The notes below the pieces were generated by a model. It saw nothing but the letters and a program-made list of their open reading frames with translations. It was not told the DNA's origin and searched no databases. From Paenibacillus lignilyticus (GTDB taxonomy: Bacteria; Bacillota; Bacilli; Paenibacillales; Paenibacillaceae), in NCBI RefSeq assembly GCF_017942085.1, contig NZ_JAGKSP010000008.1:1-64000 (forward strand): DNA of 64,000 nucleotides. Reading direction: 5' to 3'. Below are positions 43,614-50,852 of the stretch, piece after piece (position 1 is the stretch's first letter; every line of letters starts with the position of its first letter). A program made the position numbers and the translations under genes.

Positions 43614-44675
43614 TCAACTACTGCCGCCACAGCTGCTTCCGCAGGATGAACCGCCTCCGGAATCGCCGCCGCCACCTGAATCGCCTCCGCCTGAGCAGGA
43701 ACTTCCGCCGCCGCCATCGAAGCCGCCGTCATTAAAGTCAGTGGAATCCTGATCGGCGCCGCTGCAAATCGGATCCGAGCCCGAGCCGTTCGCGTCACGC
43801 TGTTCGTCGGTTTGATTCTCATCCATCTGATTATGAAAGTTGTCGACCGGCCCGAATGAAGAGTAGAAAAACATCCCCGAGAGCATTCCTGTCGACATCA
43901 TGTCGGAAGAGTCTGCGACACGGTTGTGGATGGGTTCGTCTTTGGAAGATGCGAGCTTTCTTCCACGCTCAATTAAGTAATCGATGGTCGCATTCAAATC
44001 GTCGAACTGGGCTGCTGCCTTCTCATTGAAACGTTTGCTGCGCAGCTCGGAAGGATCTCCCGTTTCCAGCTCATCCATGAGCTCCCTTGGCAGCGGAGTG
44101 CGATAAAAAGCTCCCCATAGCTGACCGCTTACCGGCACAGGCAGGAACAGCTCCCCGTAAATCCAATCGAACCAGGCGCGTTCTCCGGCTGCAGGCTTCG
44201 CATCCGAACCGTGCGGAGCATGATGGATCGTCCCTCCGCAAAACTGCTTACAGAACTGCTCATACTCCCGGGTGAACATCAGCATTTCATGCCACACTTC
44301 ATCTACGCGCACGCTGTACATCGGAACATTCCGAAGCACCCCGCACATGAGAAAATAACGCTTCAGCTCAAACCACTGCCACTGCCATTCCCCCTCGCGC
44401 ATGCTTGGGGTGCGCTTCAGTACGCGGTCTTTCACGCGCGCTTCAAAGTCCGGCGACAGCGCGGCTTCGAGCCGCTCGGCAGCCGACCGTGCCGGATGTC
44501 CCTCGGGTACGCCGAGATATTCCGGAGGCTTGCGCATCGGCGGTGTAGAAGATCGGCGAGCGCCGTTGCGCGCGTTGAACCCGCTTGATCGTTGCTGCTG
44601 GGTCCCTCGGGATTGGAAGAGCTTGATGACAATAAAGACTAATATAAGGATGAAAACAAATCCAAAAATGCTCAT
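43614..44675 (-). CDS. DUF1399/glycine-rich-domain-like protein with N-terminal membrane anchor
   Basis: About 353 aa. MSIFGFVFILILVFIVIKLFQ is a signal anchor. Residues ~95-175 carry VDEVWHEMLMFTREYEQFCKQFCGG and IHHAPHG, matching the WHxxLLxTxxYxxFC...HHxP pattern of the DUF1399 (GRDP-like) family. The C-terminal ~45 residues are almost only Gly, Ser, Cys and Asp, with several SCGG units. Function unknown. It lies in the insert between upp and glyA, and a ~560-bp region of repeats and dyads precedes it. A GTG at 44690 is an alternative start. Confidence 0.7.
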   Translation of the reverse strand: MSIFGFVFILILVFIVIKLFQSRGTQQQRSSGFNARNGARRSSTPPMRKPPEYLGVPEGHPARSAAERLEAALSPDFEARVKDRVLKRTPSMREGEWQWQWFELKRYFLMCGVLRNVPMYSVRVDEVWHEMLMFTREYEQFCKQFCGGTIHHAPHGSDAKPAAGERAWFDWIYGELFLPVPVSGQLWGAFYRTPLPRELMDELETGDPSELRSKRFNEKAAAQFDDLNATIDYLIERGRKLASSKDEPIHNRVADSSDMMSTGMLSGMFFYSSFGPVDNFHNQMDENQTDEQRDANGSGSDPICSGADQDSTDFNDGGFDGGGGSSCSGGGDSGGGGDSGGGSSCGSSCGGSS

Positions 44676-44839
44676 ACGTCGGAGGCTCACCGCCTTTGTT
44701 GGGATATAGGGCCATCATATCATGCCGAGGCTGATGTGCTGATTATTTTTCGCTAAATTCAGGAAAAGATTCGGGGGTGATGATGTCCCTGAAGTGCATT
44801 GCACCTCAAACATCTTCGAGACACTTTGGAGGCACCTTC

Positions 44840-44930
44840 GAGGCACCTTCAACATTTCCGAGACACCTTCGACACCTCGCAGTCACCTTCGACACCCCCC
44901 AGTCACCTCCGACACTTCCGAGCCGCCTTC
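44840..44930. repeat. 20-bp tandem repeat, about 4.5 copies
   Basis: Exact 20-bp period with units starting at 44840, 44860, 44880, 44900 and a partial at 44920. Unit pattern: [G/C]AG[G/A/T]CACCTTC[G/A]ACA then a C/T-rich end. Less regular copies of the GAGGCACCTTC core extend back to about 44814. Not a multiple of three, so not a coding repeat. Confidence 0.85.
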
Positions 44931-44940
44931 GTAGTAGCAA

Positions 44941-45125
44941 ATGTTGCACGAAGTGCAACAAAAACAACTACTTGCGATCGGGAAGTTAGATATGTTGCGT
45001 AATATGCAACATTTAGCCCCGTTATAGCGTTTAAAAGTTCATTTTCCAAGAGAATGTTGCCTTTCGCGCAACATTCTTGGTGTTTTACGGTCAGAAAGGT
45101 GGAAATGTTGCATTTTAGGCATCAT
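44941..45125. repeat. Four dyad-symmetric sites ATGTTGC-N7-GCAACAT
   Basis: Sites at 44941-44960 (right arm GCAACA), 44992-45012, 45054-45074 and 45105-45125 (right arm GCATCAT). All four have the same 7-nt spacer length but different spacer sequences. Start-to-start distances are 51, 62 and 51 bp, close to whole numbers of helical turns, which suggests binding sites on one face of DNA rather than simple hairpins. Confidence 0.85.
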
Positions 45126-45183
45126 TTGGGTTTCGAGTTGCCTATAGGGACAGCCATAAATGAGCCAGTGAGGTGTCAATGGA

Positions 45184-45226
45184 ATAAAAAAGATGGCATT
45201 AGGGCTTGGCTAGCCCTTTTGCCATC
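45184..45226 (-). terminator. Terminator of the sugar-phosphate isomerase gene
   Basis: On the minus strand GATGGC...GCCATC with inner AGGGCT/AGCCCT pairing, followed by TTTTTTATT. Confidence 0.88.
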
Positions 45227-45233
45227 CTCTTAA

Positions 45234-46025
45234 TTAACCCCGAAGCAGCAGGCGGTTAAAGTAATCGATCGTGAACTGCACGCCTTTGTCGCCGAGCTCG
45301 CCCGTCCAGGTGTGGGAATGCGGTTCGATGCTCAGTCCGCCTTGGTAGCCAACCCCGTACAGGATAGCCATGAACGTGCCCCAATCCGTTTGATCCATGC
45401 CGGCCGGCGGATCGTCGAAACGTTTGCCGTCAATGATGACCGAGCCTTTGATGTGGATATGCTTGATGCGCGAGCCCCAATCCACGATTTCTTTCAAGTA
45501 ATCTTGTCCGGCATAACGGGCATGCGAAGGATCGTACTTGATGCCAAGCTCCGGCAAATGGCCGTGAATGAGCTTCCACGCTGCATCGTCCACGATGTAA
45601 TTGTTCCAGTGGCAGTTGTACGTCGCAATGGCGATTCCGCGCGTTTTGCCGTATTCAATCAGGATAGAGAAGTAGTTAATCGCCGCCGTGATGTTATCGT
45701 AATAGGACAGCTCTTCGATGTAATTGCAGCCGCCTACGAATACCGGGCAACCAAGCTCCTGGCACGCGTCGATAAGCGCTTGGGATGCCTTCAGCTCCTC
45801 TTCGTTGATGCTGCCATCCTTGTTGATTCGATCCGGACCCCAGCGTCCGATGGAAGCAACCGCAACGCCTGTCCGCTCACTCGCGGCTTTCAGCTCCGGT
45901 ACAAGGCTCGTGAAAGTAGAAGCTGGCGTGCCCACATTGACGCAAAACTCTAAAAAGGCCAAGCCGAGATTGGCCGCATAATCGAAGCTTTCAACACGAT
46001 AATCTGCAATGATTCCAAGTTTCAT
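45234..46025 (-). CDS. Sugar phosphate isomerase/epimerase (xylose-isomerase-like TIM barrel)
   Basis: 263 aa starting MKLGIIADYRVESFDYAANLGLAFLEFCVN. AP_endonuc_2-type barrel with likely metal ligands in LAIATYNCHWNN-like strands, GIKYDPSHARYAG, IKHIHIKGS and LSIEPHSHTW. These enzymes isomerise or epimerise free or phosphorylated sugars; substrate unknown. Single-gene unit with its own promoter, a LacI-type operator and a terminator, so it is probably induced by a sugar. Confidence 0.85.
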   Translation of the reverse strand: MKLGIIADYRVESFDYAANLGLAFLEFCVNVGTPASTFTSLVPELKAASERTGVAVASIGRWGPDRINKDGSINEEELKASQALIDACQELGCPVFVGGCNYIEELSYYDNITAAINYFSILIEYGKTRGIAIATYNCHWNNYIVDDAAWKLIHGHLPELGIKYDPSHARYAGQDYLKEIVDWGSRIKHIHIKGSVIIDGKRFDDPPAGMDQTDWGTFMAILYGVGYQGGLSIEPHSHTWTGELGDKGVQFTIDYFNRLLLRG

Positions 46026-46068
46026 GATCGGTTCGACTCCTTCGTTTTCATCCGATTACGGCCCGCAC

Positions 46069-46082
46069 CGAAACGTTTCGGA
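46069..46082. promoter_or_regulatory. LacI-family-type operator palindrome
   Basis: CCGAAACGTTTCGG, a perfect 14-bp palindrome with the central CG typical of LacI/GalR-family operators. It lies just downstream of the predicted promoter of the isomerase gene, a repressing position. No LacI-family gene is in the window. Confidence 0.7.
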
Positions 46083-46098
46083 TTGACTCGCACTCTCA

Positions 46099-46128
46099 CT
46101 ATATAACCAGCAAGAAAGCGATTGCAAC
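46099..46128 (-). promoter_or_regulatory. Promoter of the sugar-phosphate isomerase gene
   Basis: TTGCAA (46123-46128) with TATAGT (46099-46104, 18-bp spacer) or TATATA (46101-46106, 16-bp spacer) on the minus strand. The -35 region overlaps a cre-like TGCAATCGCTTTCT, so catabolite control is possible. Confidence 0.5.
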
Positions 46129-46456
46129 AAAAATTTATCGACAAGGGAGCGAAGTGCGTGATTCGCATGGGTGGTGGTGTAATAGCGGGATGGCTGCAGG
46201 CAGAGATCACTCGATGGCACAGTGTTGGGATCGCGAGTTGGCCACACTGTGGACAGTTGGCGGTGGAATGGAGGTAACTGGCAGCAAGCGGTGGATAGCT
46301 GGACGACTGCGGACTGCGTGCGCGGGACAATACGGCGGTGGGATGACGGGCCGCGAGACGTCGAAAACAGGTAATTATGCGGGCAGGGCAGCTAGAATTG
46401 GACATCGAGAGGTGCTGCTGTCGGCGGTGGGGTAGTTTGTTGCTGTGGTGACTCGC

Positions 46457-46641
46457 TAACGAATCGTAGCGGTCTTATTTGAGCGAAATTGAACCATTCA
46501 TTTTTCTAACGAATCGTAGTGGTCTTATTTGAGCGAATTGGAGCGGAATCCGGCATTTTGAGTCCAAATAAGACCTGTGGGATTCGTTAGATTTATAAAT
46601 AGGGTGTTTTGGGCGAAATAAGACCTCTACGATTCGTTAGA
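46457..46641. repeat. Mirror-symmetric set of four 25-bp repeats at 50-bp spacing
   Basis: Forward copies at 46457-46481 and 46507-46531 (CTAACGAATCGTAG then [C/T]GGTCTTATTT) and inverted copies at 46567-46591 and 46617-46641 (AAATAAGACCT then [G/C]T[G/A][G/C]GATTCGTTAG). Both pairs are spaced exactly 50 bp, and the whole array is symmetric about 46549. A related motif occurs at 53040-53165. Confidence 0.9.
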
Positions 46642-46716
46642 GTTGAAGGTCCGGTTGTATGGGGGACAATGCCCCCGCAGATTACAGATTCCGGCTCGCA
46701 GCATGCTGCGAAACGC

Positions 46717-46755
46717 AAAAAAGGCGGCACAGAGATCAACCCTGCGCCGCCTTTT
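46717..46755 (-). terminator. glyA terminator
   Basis: On the minus strand AAAAGGCGGC...GCCGCCTTTTTT, a GC-rich stem followed by T-run, 14 bp after the glyA stop. Confidence 0.88.
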
Positions 46756-46768
46756 GATCAAGCCGATA

Positions 46769-48016
46769 TTAGTAAGTCATGCCAGGGTAAAGCGGGTATT
46801 GCGACATGAGGTCGCTGACCATACCGCGTGCTTTTTCCAGAACGGCCTCGTCTTTCGGATTCTTGAGCGTCATTGCGATTACTTCTGCGATTGTAGCCAT
46901 TGCGTCTACGCCCATGCCGCGGGAAGTCGCCGCAGGTGTACCGATACGGATACCGCTAGTGATGAACGGGCTGGTCGGATCGAACGGAATCGCGTTTTTG
47001 TTGACTGTGATTTGTACGGAATCGAGTACGTGCTCCGCGTCTTTACCTGTGATGTTCAGGTTGCGAAGGTCGATCAGCATCAAGTGGTTGTCCGTACCGC
47101 CGGAAACGATGTTGATGCCTCTCTCGATCAAACCTTCAGCAAGCGCCTTAGCGTTGTCGACAACGTTCTTGCCGTATTCTTTGAACGAAGGCTGAAGCGC
47201 TTCGCCGAAAGCTACTGCTTTAGCCGCGATAATGTGCATCAGAGGTCCGCCTTGGGAGCCCGGGAATACTGCTTTATCGATTGCTTGCGCCCATGCTTTG
47301 CGGCAAAGGATCATACCGCCGCGAGGTCCGCGAAGCGTTTTGTGCGTAGTTGTTGTTACAAAGTGTGCATGCGGAACCGGGCTCGGGTGCAAGCCTGCAG
47401 CTACCAGACCTGCGATATGCGCCATGTCAACGAAGAGCAATGCGCCTACATCGTTAGCGATACGGCCAAGCTCTTCGAAATCGATGATGCGCGGGTAAGC
47501 CGATGCGCCTGCAACGATCATGCGCGGACGGTGTTTGAACGCCAGCTTGCGTACTTCCGCATAGTCGATCGTAAATGTGTTCTCGTTAACGCCGTATGCC
47601 ACGAAGTTGTACAGAAGACCGGATGCGTTAACCGGGCTGCCGTGCGTCAAGTGACCGCCATGCGCAAGGTTCATACCAAGAACCGTGTCGCCAGGGTTTA
47701 GTGCTGCCAGGTAAACCGCCATGTTAGCTTGTGCGCCGGAGTGCGGCTGTACGTTCGCGTGCTCGGCACCGAACAATTCTTTGGCACGGTTGCGTGCGAT
47801 ATCTTCCGCGATATCCACATGCTCACAGCCGCCGTAGTAACGTTTGCCCGGGTAGCCTTCTGCGTATTTGTTCGTCAGGACAGTGCCCATTGCTTCCAAT
47901 ACCGCTTCGGAAACGATGTTCTCGGATGCGATAAGCTCGATGTTGTCGCGTTGACGCTGCAGCTCAAGGCCAAGTGCTTTCATAATTTCAGGATCTTGTT
48001 TACGTAGGTTTTCCAT
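46769..48016 (-). CDS. glyA: Serine hydroxymethyltransferase
   Basis: 415 aa: NIELIASENIVSEAVLEAMGTVLTNKYAEGYPGKRYYGGCE, PLP-lysine in VTTTTHKTLRGPRGGMILC, and C-terminal GIRIGTPAATSRGM. Interconverts serine and glycine with tetrahydrofolate. ATG with AGGAGGA upstream. Last gene of the rpiB-ywlG-glyA run. Confidence 0.98.
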   Translation of the reverse strand: MENLRKQDPEIMKALGLELQRQRDNIELIASENIVSEAVLEAMGTVLTNKYAEGYPGKRYYGGCEHVDIAEDIARNRAKELFGAEHANVQPHSGAQANMAVYLAALNPGDTVLGMNLAHGGHLTHGSPVNASGLLYNFVAYGVNENTFTIDYAEVRKLAFKHRPRMIVAGASAYPRIIDFEELGRIANDVGALLFVDMAHIAGLVAAGLHPSPVPHAHFVTTTTHKTLRGPRGGMILCRKAWAQAIDKAVFPGSQGGPLMHIIAAKAVAFGEALQPSFKEYGKNVVDNAKALAEGLIERGINIVSGGTDNHLMLIDLRNLNITGKDAEHVLDSVQITVNKNAIPFDPTSPFITSGIRIGTPAATSRGMGVDAMATIAEVIAMTLKNPKDEAVLEKARGMVSDLMSQYPLYPGMTY

Positions 48017-48048
48017 GTTGATAAGTCCTCCTCAGTAAAATAAATATA

Positions 48049-48669
48049 TTAGTCGCATGTGCCGGCATCCGTTGCCGGGCCTGCCGCTTCCCGCGTGTAA
48101 ACCGCTCGTTCCCCGCCAATCAGCTTCGGACGGGTATAAGCCATCGTCAAATGCGCGGATCCGATTGCTCGGATCGTTGGTCGCACCGGTACCGCAACAC
48201 GCTTCAAATGCATGCCGATGAAGGTGTCGCCGATATCGATGCCCGCATGGGCCTGAACCGTCTCGGTCAGCACGGCATCCTGCAGCTTTTGGAACGCGTA
48301 GGCTGCCATGGAGCCGCCGGCCTTGCGCACGGGGATAGCCGAAACGAGCTCCAAGCCATACCGCTCGGCGGCTTCTCGTTCCATAACCAGCGCCCGATTC
48401 AAATGCTCGCAGCACTGATAAACCGGATAAAACTGCAATTCTTGCCGTACCTTCTCGACTCCCGCATAGATCGCGGCTGCCGTTTCCGGCGTGCCTGATG
48501 TCCCGATCCGCTGGCCGAGTACTTCGCTGGTCGACACGCCGATGACAAGCAGCTGTCCTTGGCGAATGCCGGACGCGGCTGCAAGCTCGCGGACAACGGT
48601 TTCTACATCCTTGGTCAGCTGTGCCGAATCCATGCTGCTTATTCCGTGGTCGTGGTCGTGTTCGCTCAT
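48049..48669 (-). CDS. ywlG: UPF0340/TIGR01440 family protein YwlG
   Basis: 206 aa with the family landmarks LLVIGVSTSEVLGQRIGTSG, FYPVYQCCEHLNRALVMEREAAERYG and DIGDTFIGMHLKRVAVPVRP. Function not established; the gene is a constant neighbour of glyA and rpiB in bacilli. The His/Asp-rich N-terminus (SEHDHDHG) is an unusual addition that could bind metal. Separated from rpiB by 15 bp. Confidence 0.93.
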   Translation of the reverse strand: MSEHDHDHGISSMDSAQLTKDVETVVRELAAASGIRQGQLLVIGVSTSEVLGQRIGTSGTPETAAAIYAGVEKVRQELQFYPVYQCCEHLNRALVMEREAAERYGLELVSAIPVRKAGGSMAAYAFQKLQDAVLTETVQAHAGIDIGDTFIGMHLKRVAVPVRPTIRAIGSAHLTMAYTRPKLIGGERAVYTREAAGPATDAGTCD

Positions 48670-48684
48670 CGCTGGGTACGCCCC

Positions 48685-49152
48685 TTACTCGGATTTTGCC
48701 GCATCGGCATATTGTGCTTCAAGCTTCATCACTTTGTTCACGCGGCCGACATGACGCTCGCCGCCCGAGAACGGCGTCTCGAGCCATATCCGAATAATCT
48801 CTTGCGCTACGCCAGGGCCAATGACGCGTTCCCCCATTGCCAGTACGTTGGTGTCGTTGTGCTCGCGGGTTGCTTTAGCCGAGAACATATCGTGCACCAG
48901 TGCGCAGCGAATGCCTTTGACTTTGTTAGCCGCGATGGACATGCCGATTCCCGTACCGCAAATGAGAATCCCGCGTTCAGCCTTGCCTTGCGCGACAAGC
49001 TCCGCAACAGGAAGAGCATAATCCGGGTAGTCTACGGACTGGTCGCAATCGCAGCCTACGTCCTCAATCTCGTGGCCAAGCGATTTGATAAACGGAACCA
49101 GCTCATCTTTCAAGCGGTAGCCCGCGTGGTCTGCGCCGATGGCGATTTTCAT
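48685..49152 (-). CDS. rpiB: Ribose-5-phosphate isomerase B
   Basis: 155 aa from the ATG at 49152 (GGGAGG upstream): MKIAIGADHAGYRLKDELVPFIKSLGHEIEDVG, VDYPDYALPVAELV, catalytic Cys in ILICGTGIGMSIAANKVKGIRCALVHD. The frame extends 53 codons upstream without family similarity. Leads the operon with ywlG and glyA. Confidence 0.95.
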   Translation of the reverse strand: MKIAIGADHAGYRLKDELVPFIKSLGHEIEDVGCDCDQSVDYPDYALPVAELVAQGKAERGILICGTGIGMSIAANKVKGIRCALVHDMFSAKATREHNDTNVLAMGERVIGPGVAQEIIRIWLETPFSGGERHVGRVNKVMKLEAQYADAAKSE

Positions 49153-49492
49153 AATCCATATTCCTCCCAATAGAACCGCGCATGGCGGAAATTGTCGATT
49201 CACAATGGCATTAGTATACCTGATTTCGCCGAAAAAGACGAAAAAAGAGCAAGCATGCTTACGCACGCTGCTCTTTGCCCAGGCGACCGGCCGTATGATC
49301 CGATGCTCCACCGTGGTTTAACCCACTTTCGTCGCCAGTTACATCGGAAACCGTCTTTAGTTGCTTTTATCATAACGGATTTTGGTGTCAAAATCAATCG
49401 TTGCCGGAAGAAACGGCACATGCCATCGTTTGACAGCGAGCGCAGTTTTACCCTTTTTAAGGAGCAACGAAATGGCCTTCAGAAAACTATAC
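49153..49492. other. 340-bp interval between ywlE and rpiB
   Basis: Holds the ywlE-side terminator at 49241-49276 and presumably the rpiB promoter. No gene or repeat seen otherwise. Confidence 0.5.
49241..49276 (-). terminator. Terminator between ywlE and rpiB
   Basis: On the minus strand AAAGAGCA...TGCTCTTT with an inner GCATGC-type loop and a TTTTTT run. Confidence 0.8.
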
Positions 49493-50068
49493 TTATCCTT
49501 TCAGTCGATCGAGAAGGCGGTTGAGCGCGTCTTCGATCTGGCTGGCGCTCTGCTCATACATCGCCAGAGAGCCGCCGAAAGGATCTTCCACGTCGAAGCT
49601 CGGGATCTGCTGCTCCAGCTCAAGGAGCCTTGACCGCTCCTGCGGAGTCAGCGACTGACCCAGCGCCTGCTTAATCTGCCAGTTCGAGTACAGCCCTTCC
49701 AGCTCGGCGATGTTCGCCAGCACGTTGGGATCCGTGTTCACGAACTCAAGCAGCGTATGCGTCTTGTCCACCGCAGCCGGAAAATGCTGCAGCAGCTGCC
49801 TTTTATGGCTGGCGGTCATCGTCAAAATAAGATCAGCCCACGCAATCGAGCCGCCTTCGAGCGCTTTCGAGGTACCGCCATGCACAATATCGCGACTGGA
49901 CAGCGCCGTCCGTGCATGATTGGAAACAGGCAGTCCATCGATCGTGGACACGCCTGCGGAACGAACATCGAGCTGCATGCCCCTTTGCTGGGACATCGCC
50001 CGAAGCAGCGCTTCAGCCATTGGTGAACGGCACGTATTTCCGGTGCACACGAATAGAATCCGTTTCAC
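49493..50068 (-). CDS. ywlE: Protein-arginine phosphatase YwlE (LMW-PTP family)
   Basis: About 191 aa. The P-loop ILFVCTGNTCRSPMAEALL lies at residues ~4-22, with nucleophile Cys8, Arg14 and the Thr before the second Cys that marks arginine phosphatases rather than tyrosine phosphatases. Asp of the general-acid loop is in FDVEDPFGGS. It is longer than B. subtilis YwlE (150 aa), owing to an insert around residues 105-150. GTG at 50068 is preferred (AAGGAG 11 nt upstream); GTG at 50080 overlaps the SD. Confidence 0.9.
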   Translation of the reverse strand: MKRILFVCTGNTCRSPMAEALLRAMSQQRGMQLDVRSAGVSTIDGLPVSNHARTALSSRDIVHGGTSKALEGGSIAWADLILTMTASHKRQLLQHFPAAVDKTHTLLEFVNTDPNVLANIAELEGLYSNWQIKQALGQSLTPQERSRLLELEQQIPSFDVEDPFGGSLAMYEQSASQIEDALNRLLDRLKG

Positions 50069-50101
50069 GATTGATTTCACTCCTTATAAAATGCCGTTCT
50101 G

Positions 50102-50662
50102 TCAGAACAGGAACAGCAATCCGAATGTAAATAAAATGACGCCGCCGCACGCTTCCCCGTACCCGCCGAGACTAGTGCCCACCTTACGACCGAGCAGCAG
50201 CCCAAATACGGACATCAATCCTCCTGCAACGCCGAACAGCAGTACGGTCAGCAGCATGTCCGTATCGAACATGCCAAGAGAGATGCCGACGGAAAAGGAA
50301 TCGATGCTCACGCCTAGCGCGAACAGCAGCATCCCCCATGAGCTTCGGTAGTCGATCGACTCCACCGCATCGCCGCGCAGCGAGCTGTAGATCATATGGC
50401 CGCCAAGCAGGAGCAGCAGCGCACCGGCAGCCGTCGTCGCCACGCCGCCCAGCAGCGTACTGACATATTTGCCCGTGAAAATGCCCATGAGCGGCATTAC
50501 CATGTGAAATAGCGCAATGATCGCGCTAAGTTTTGCTATATCCATCAGCCGAATGCCCTTGAGCCCAATGCCGACACCCAGCGAAAAAGCGTCCATACCC
50601 AGTGCCATAGCAATAATCAGCAGCGTCAGCAATTGTCCGGCATGCATGCCCGCCTCAACCAT
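50102..50662 (-). CDS. mntP: MntP-family manganese efflux pump (YwlD-like)
   Basis: About 186 aa, six membrane helices in two repeats. ALGMDAFSLGVGIGL in the first half and ALGVSIDSFSVGISLGM in the second contain the paired Asp residues of MntP/cadmium-exporter-like proteins. ATG at 50662 with GGAGAGG upstream. The position matches ywlD of B. subtilis. Confidence 0.88.
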   Translation of the reverse strand: MVEAGMHAGQLLTLLIIAMALGMDAFSLGVGIGLKGIRLMDIAKLSAIIALFHMVMPLMGIFTGKYVSTLLGGVATTAAGALLLLLGGHMIYSSLRGDAVESIDYRSSWGMLLFALGVSIDSFSVGISLGMFDTDMLLTVLLFGVAGGLMSVFGLLLGRKVGTSLGGYGEACGGVILFTFGLLFLF

Positions 50663-50852
50663 TTCATCCTCTCCTTGTCCGCAACCTCTCCACAAGCATA
50701 TGCGGACAAGGTTGGAAAGATGACCTGGGGGAGGCGGCGGATGCGGGAGGCGCTTGGTGCGCGGGTTGGCCGCGAGTAAGTGAGATCGCGCTGGGCTTGG
50801 CGCGGCGAGCGGTTGTTGCGCGGCTAGGCGCGGCGAGCGGAGATCAACATCA

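Larger units (their letters stand above)
44676..45233. other. Structured non-coding region upstream of the DUF1399-like gene
   Basis: No credible gene. It contains a 20-bp tandem repeat (44840-44930), four phased dyads (44941-45125) and a terminator for the upstream isomerase gene (45184-45226). Several ORFs cross the tandem repeat in more than one frame because the repeat lacks stops; none has an SD. Confidence 0.7.
46026..46768. other. 743-bp gene-free interval between the isomerase gene and glyA
   Basis: Left part: promoter and operator of the isomerase. Middle (46130-46450): G-rich sequence with ORFs on both strands but no SD and no recognisable protein. Right part: mirror-symmetric repeat set (46457-46641) and the glyA terminator (46717-46755). 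Confidence 0.65.

Noticed and set aside
44840..44930. Possible CRISPR array
   Set aside because: The repeats are contiguous without unique spacers and there are no cas genes in the window.
44777..45002. Overlapping ORFs through the 20-bp repeat (e.g. 44777-44989 and 44799-45002, plus strand)
   Set aside because: The 20-bp period shifts frame each unit, the repeat simply lacks stops, there is no SD, and the ORFs run into the dyad array.
46022..46435. ORFs of 93 and 127 aa on both strands in the isomerase-glyA gap
   Set aside because: No SD, low-complexity composition, no recognisable protein; one overlaps the isomerase promoter and operator.
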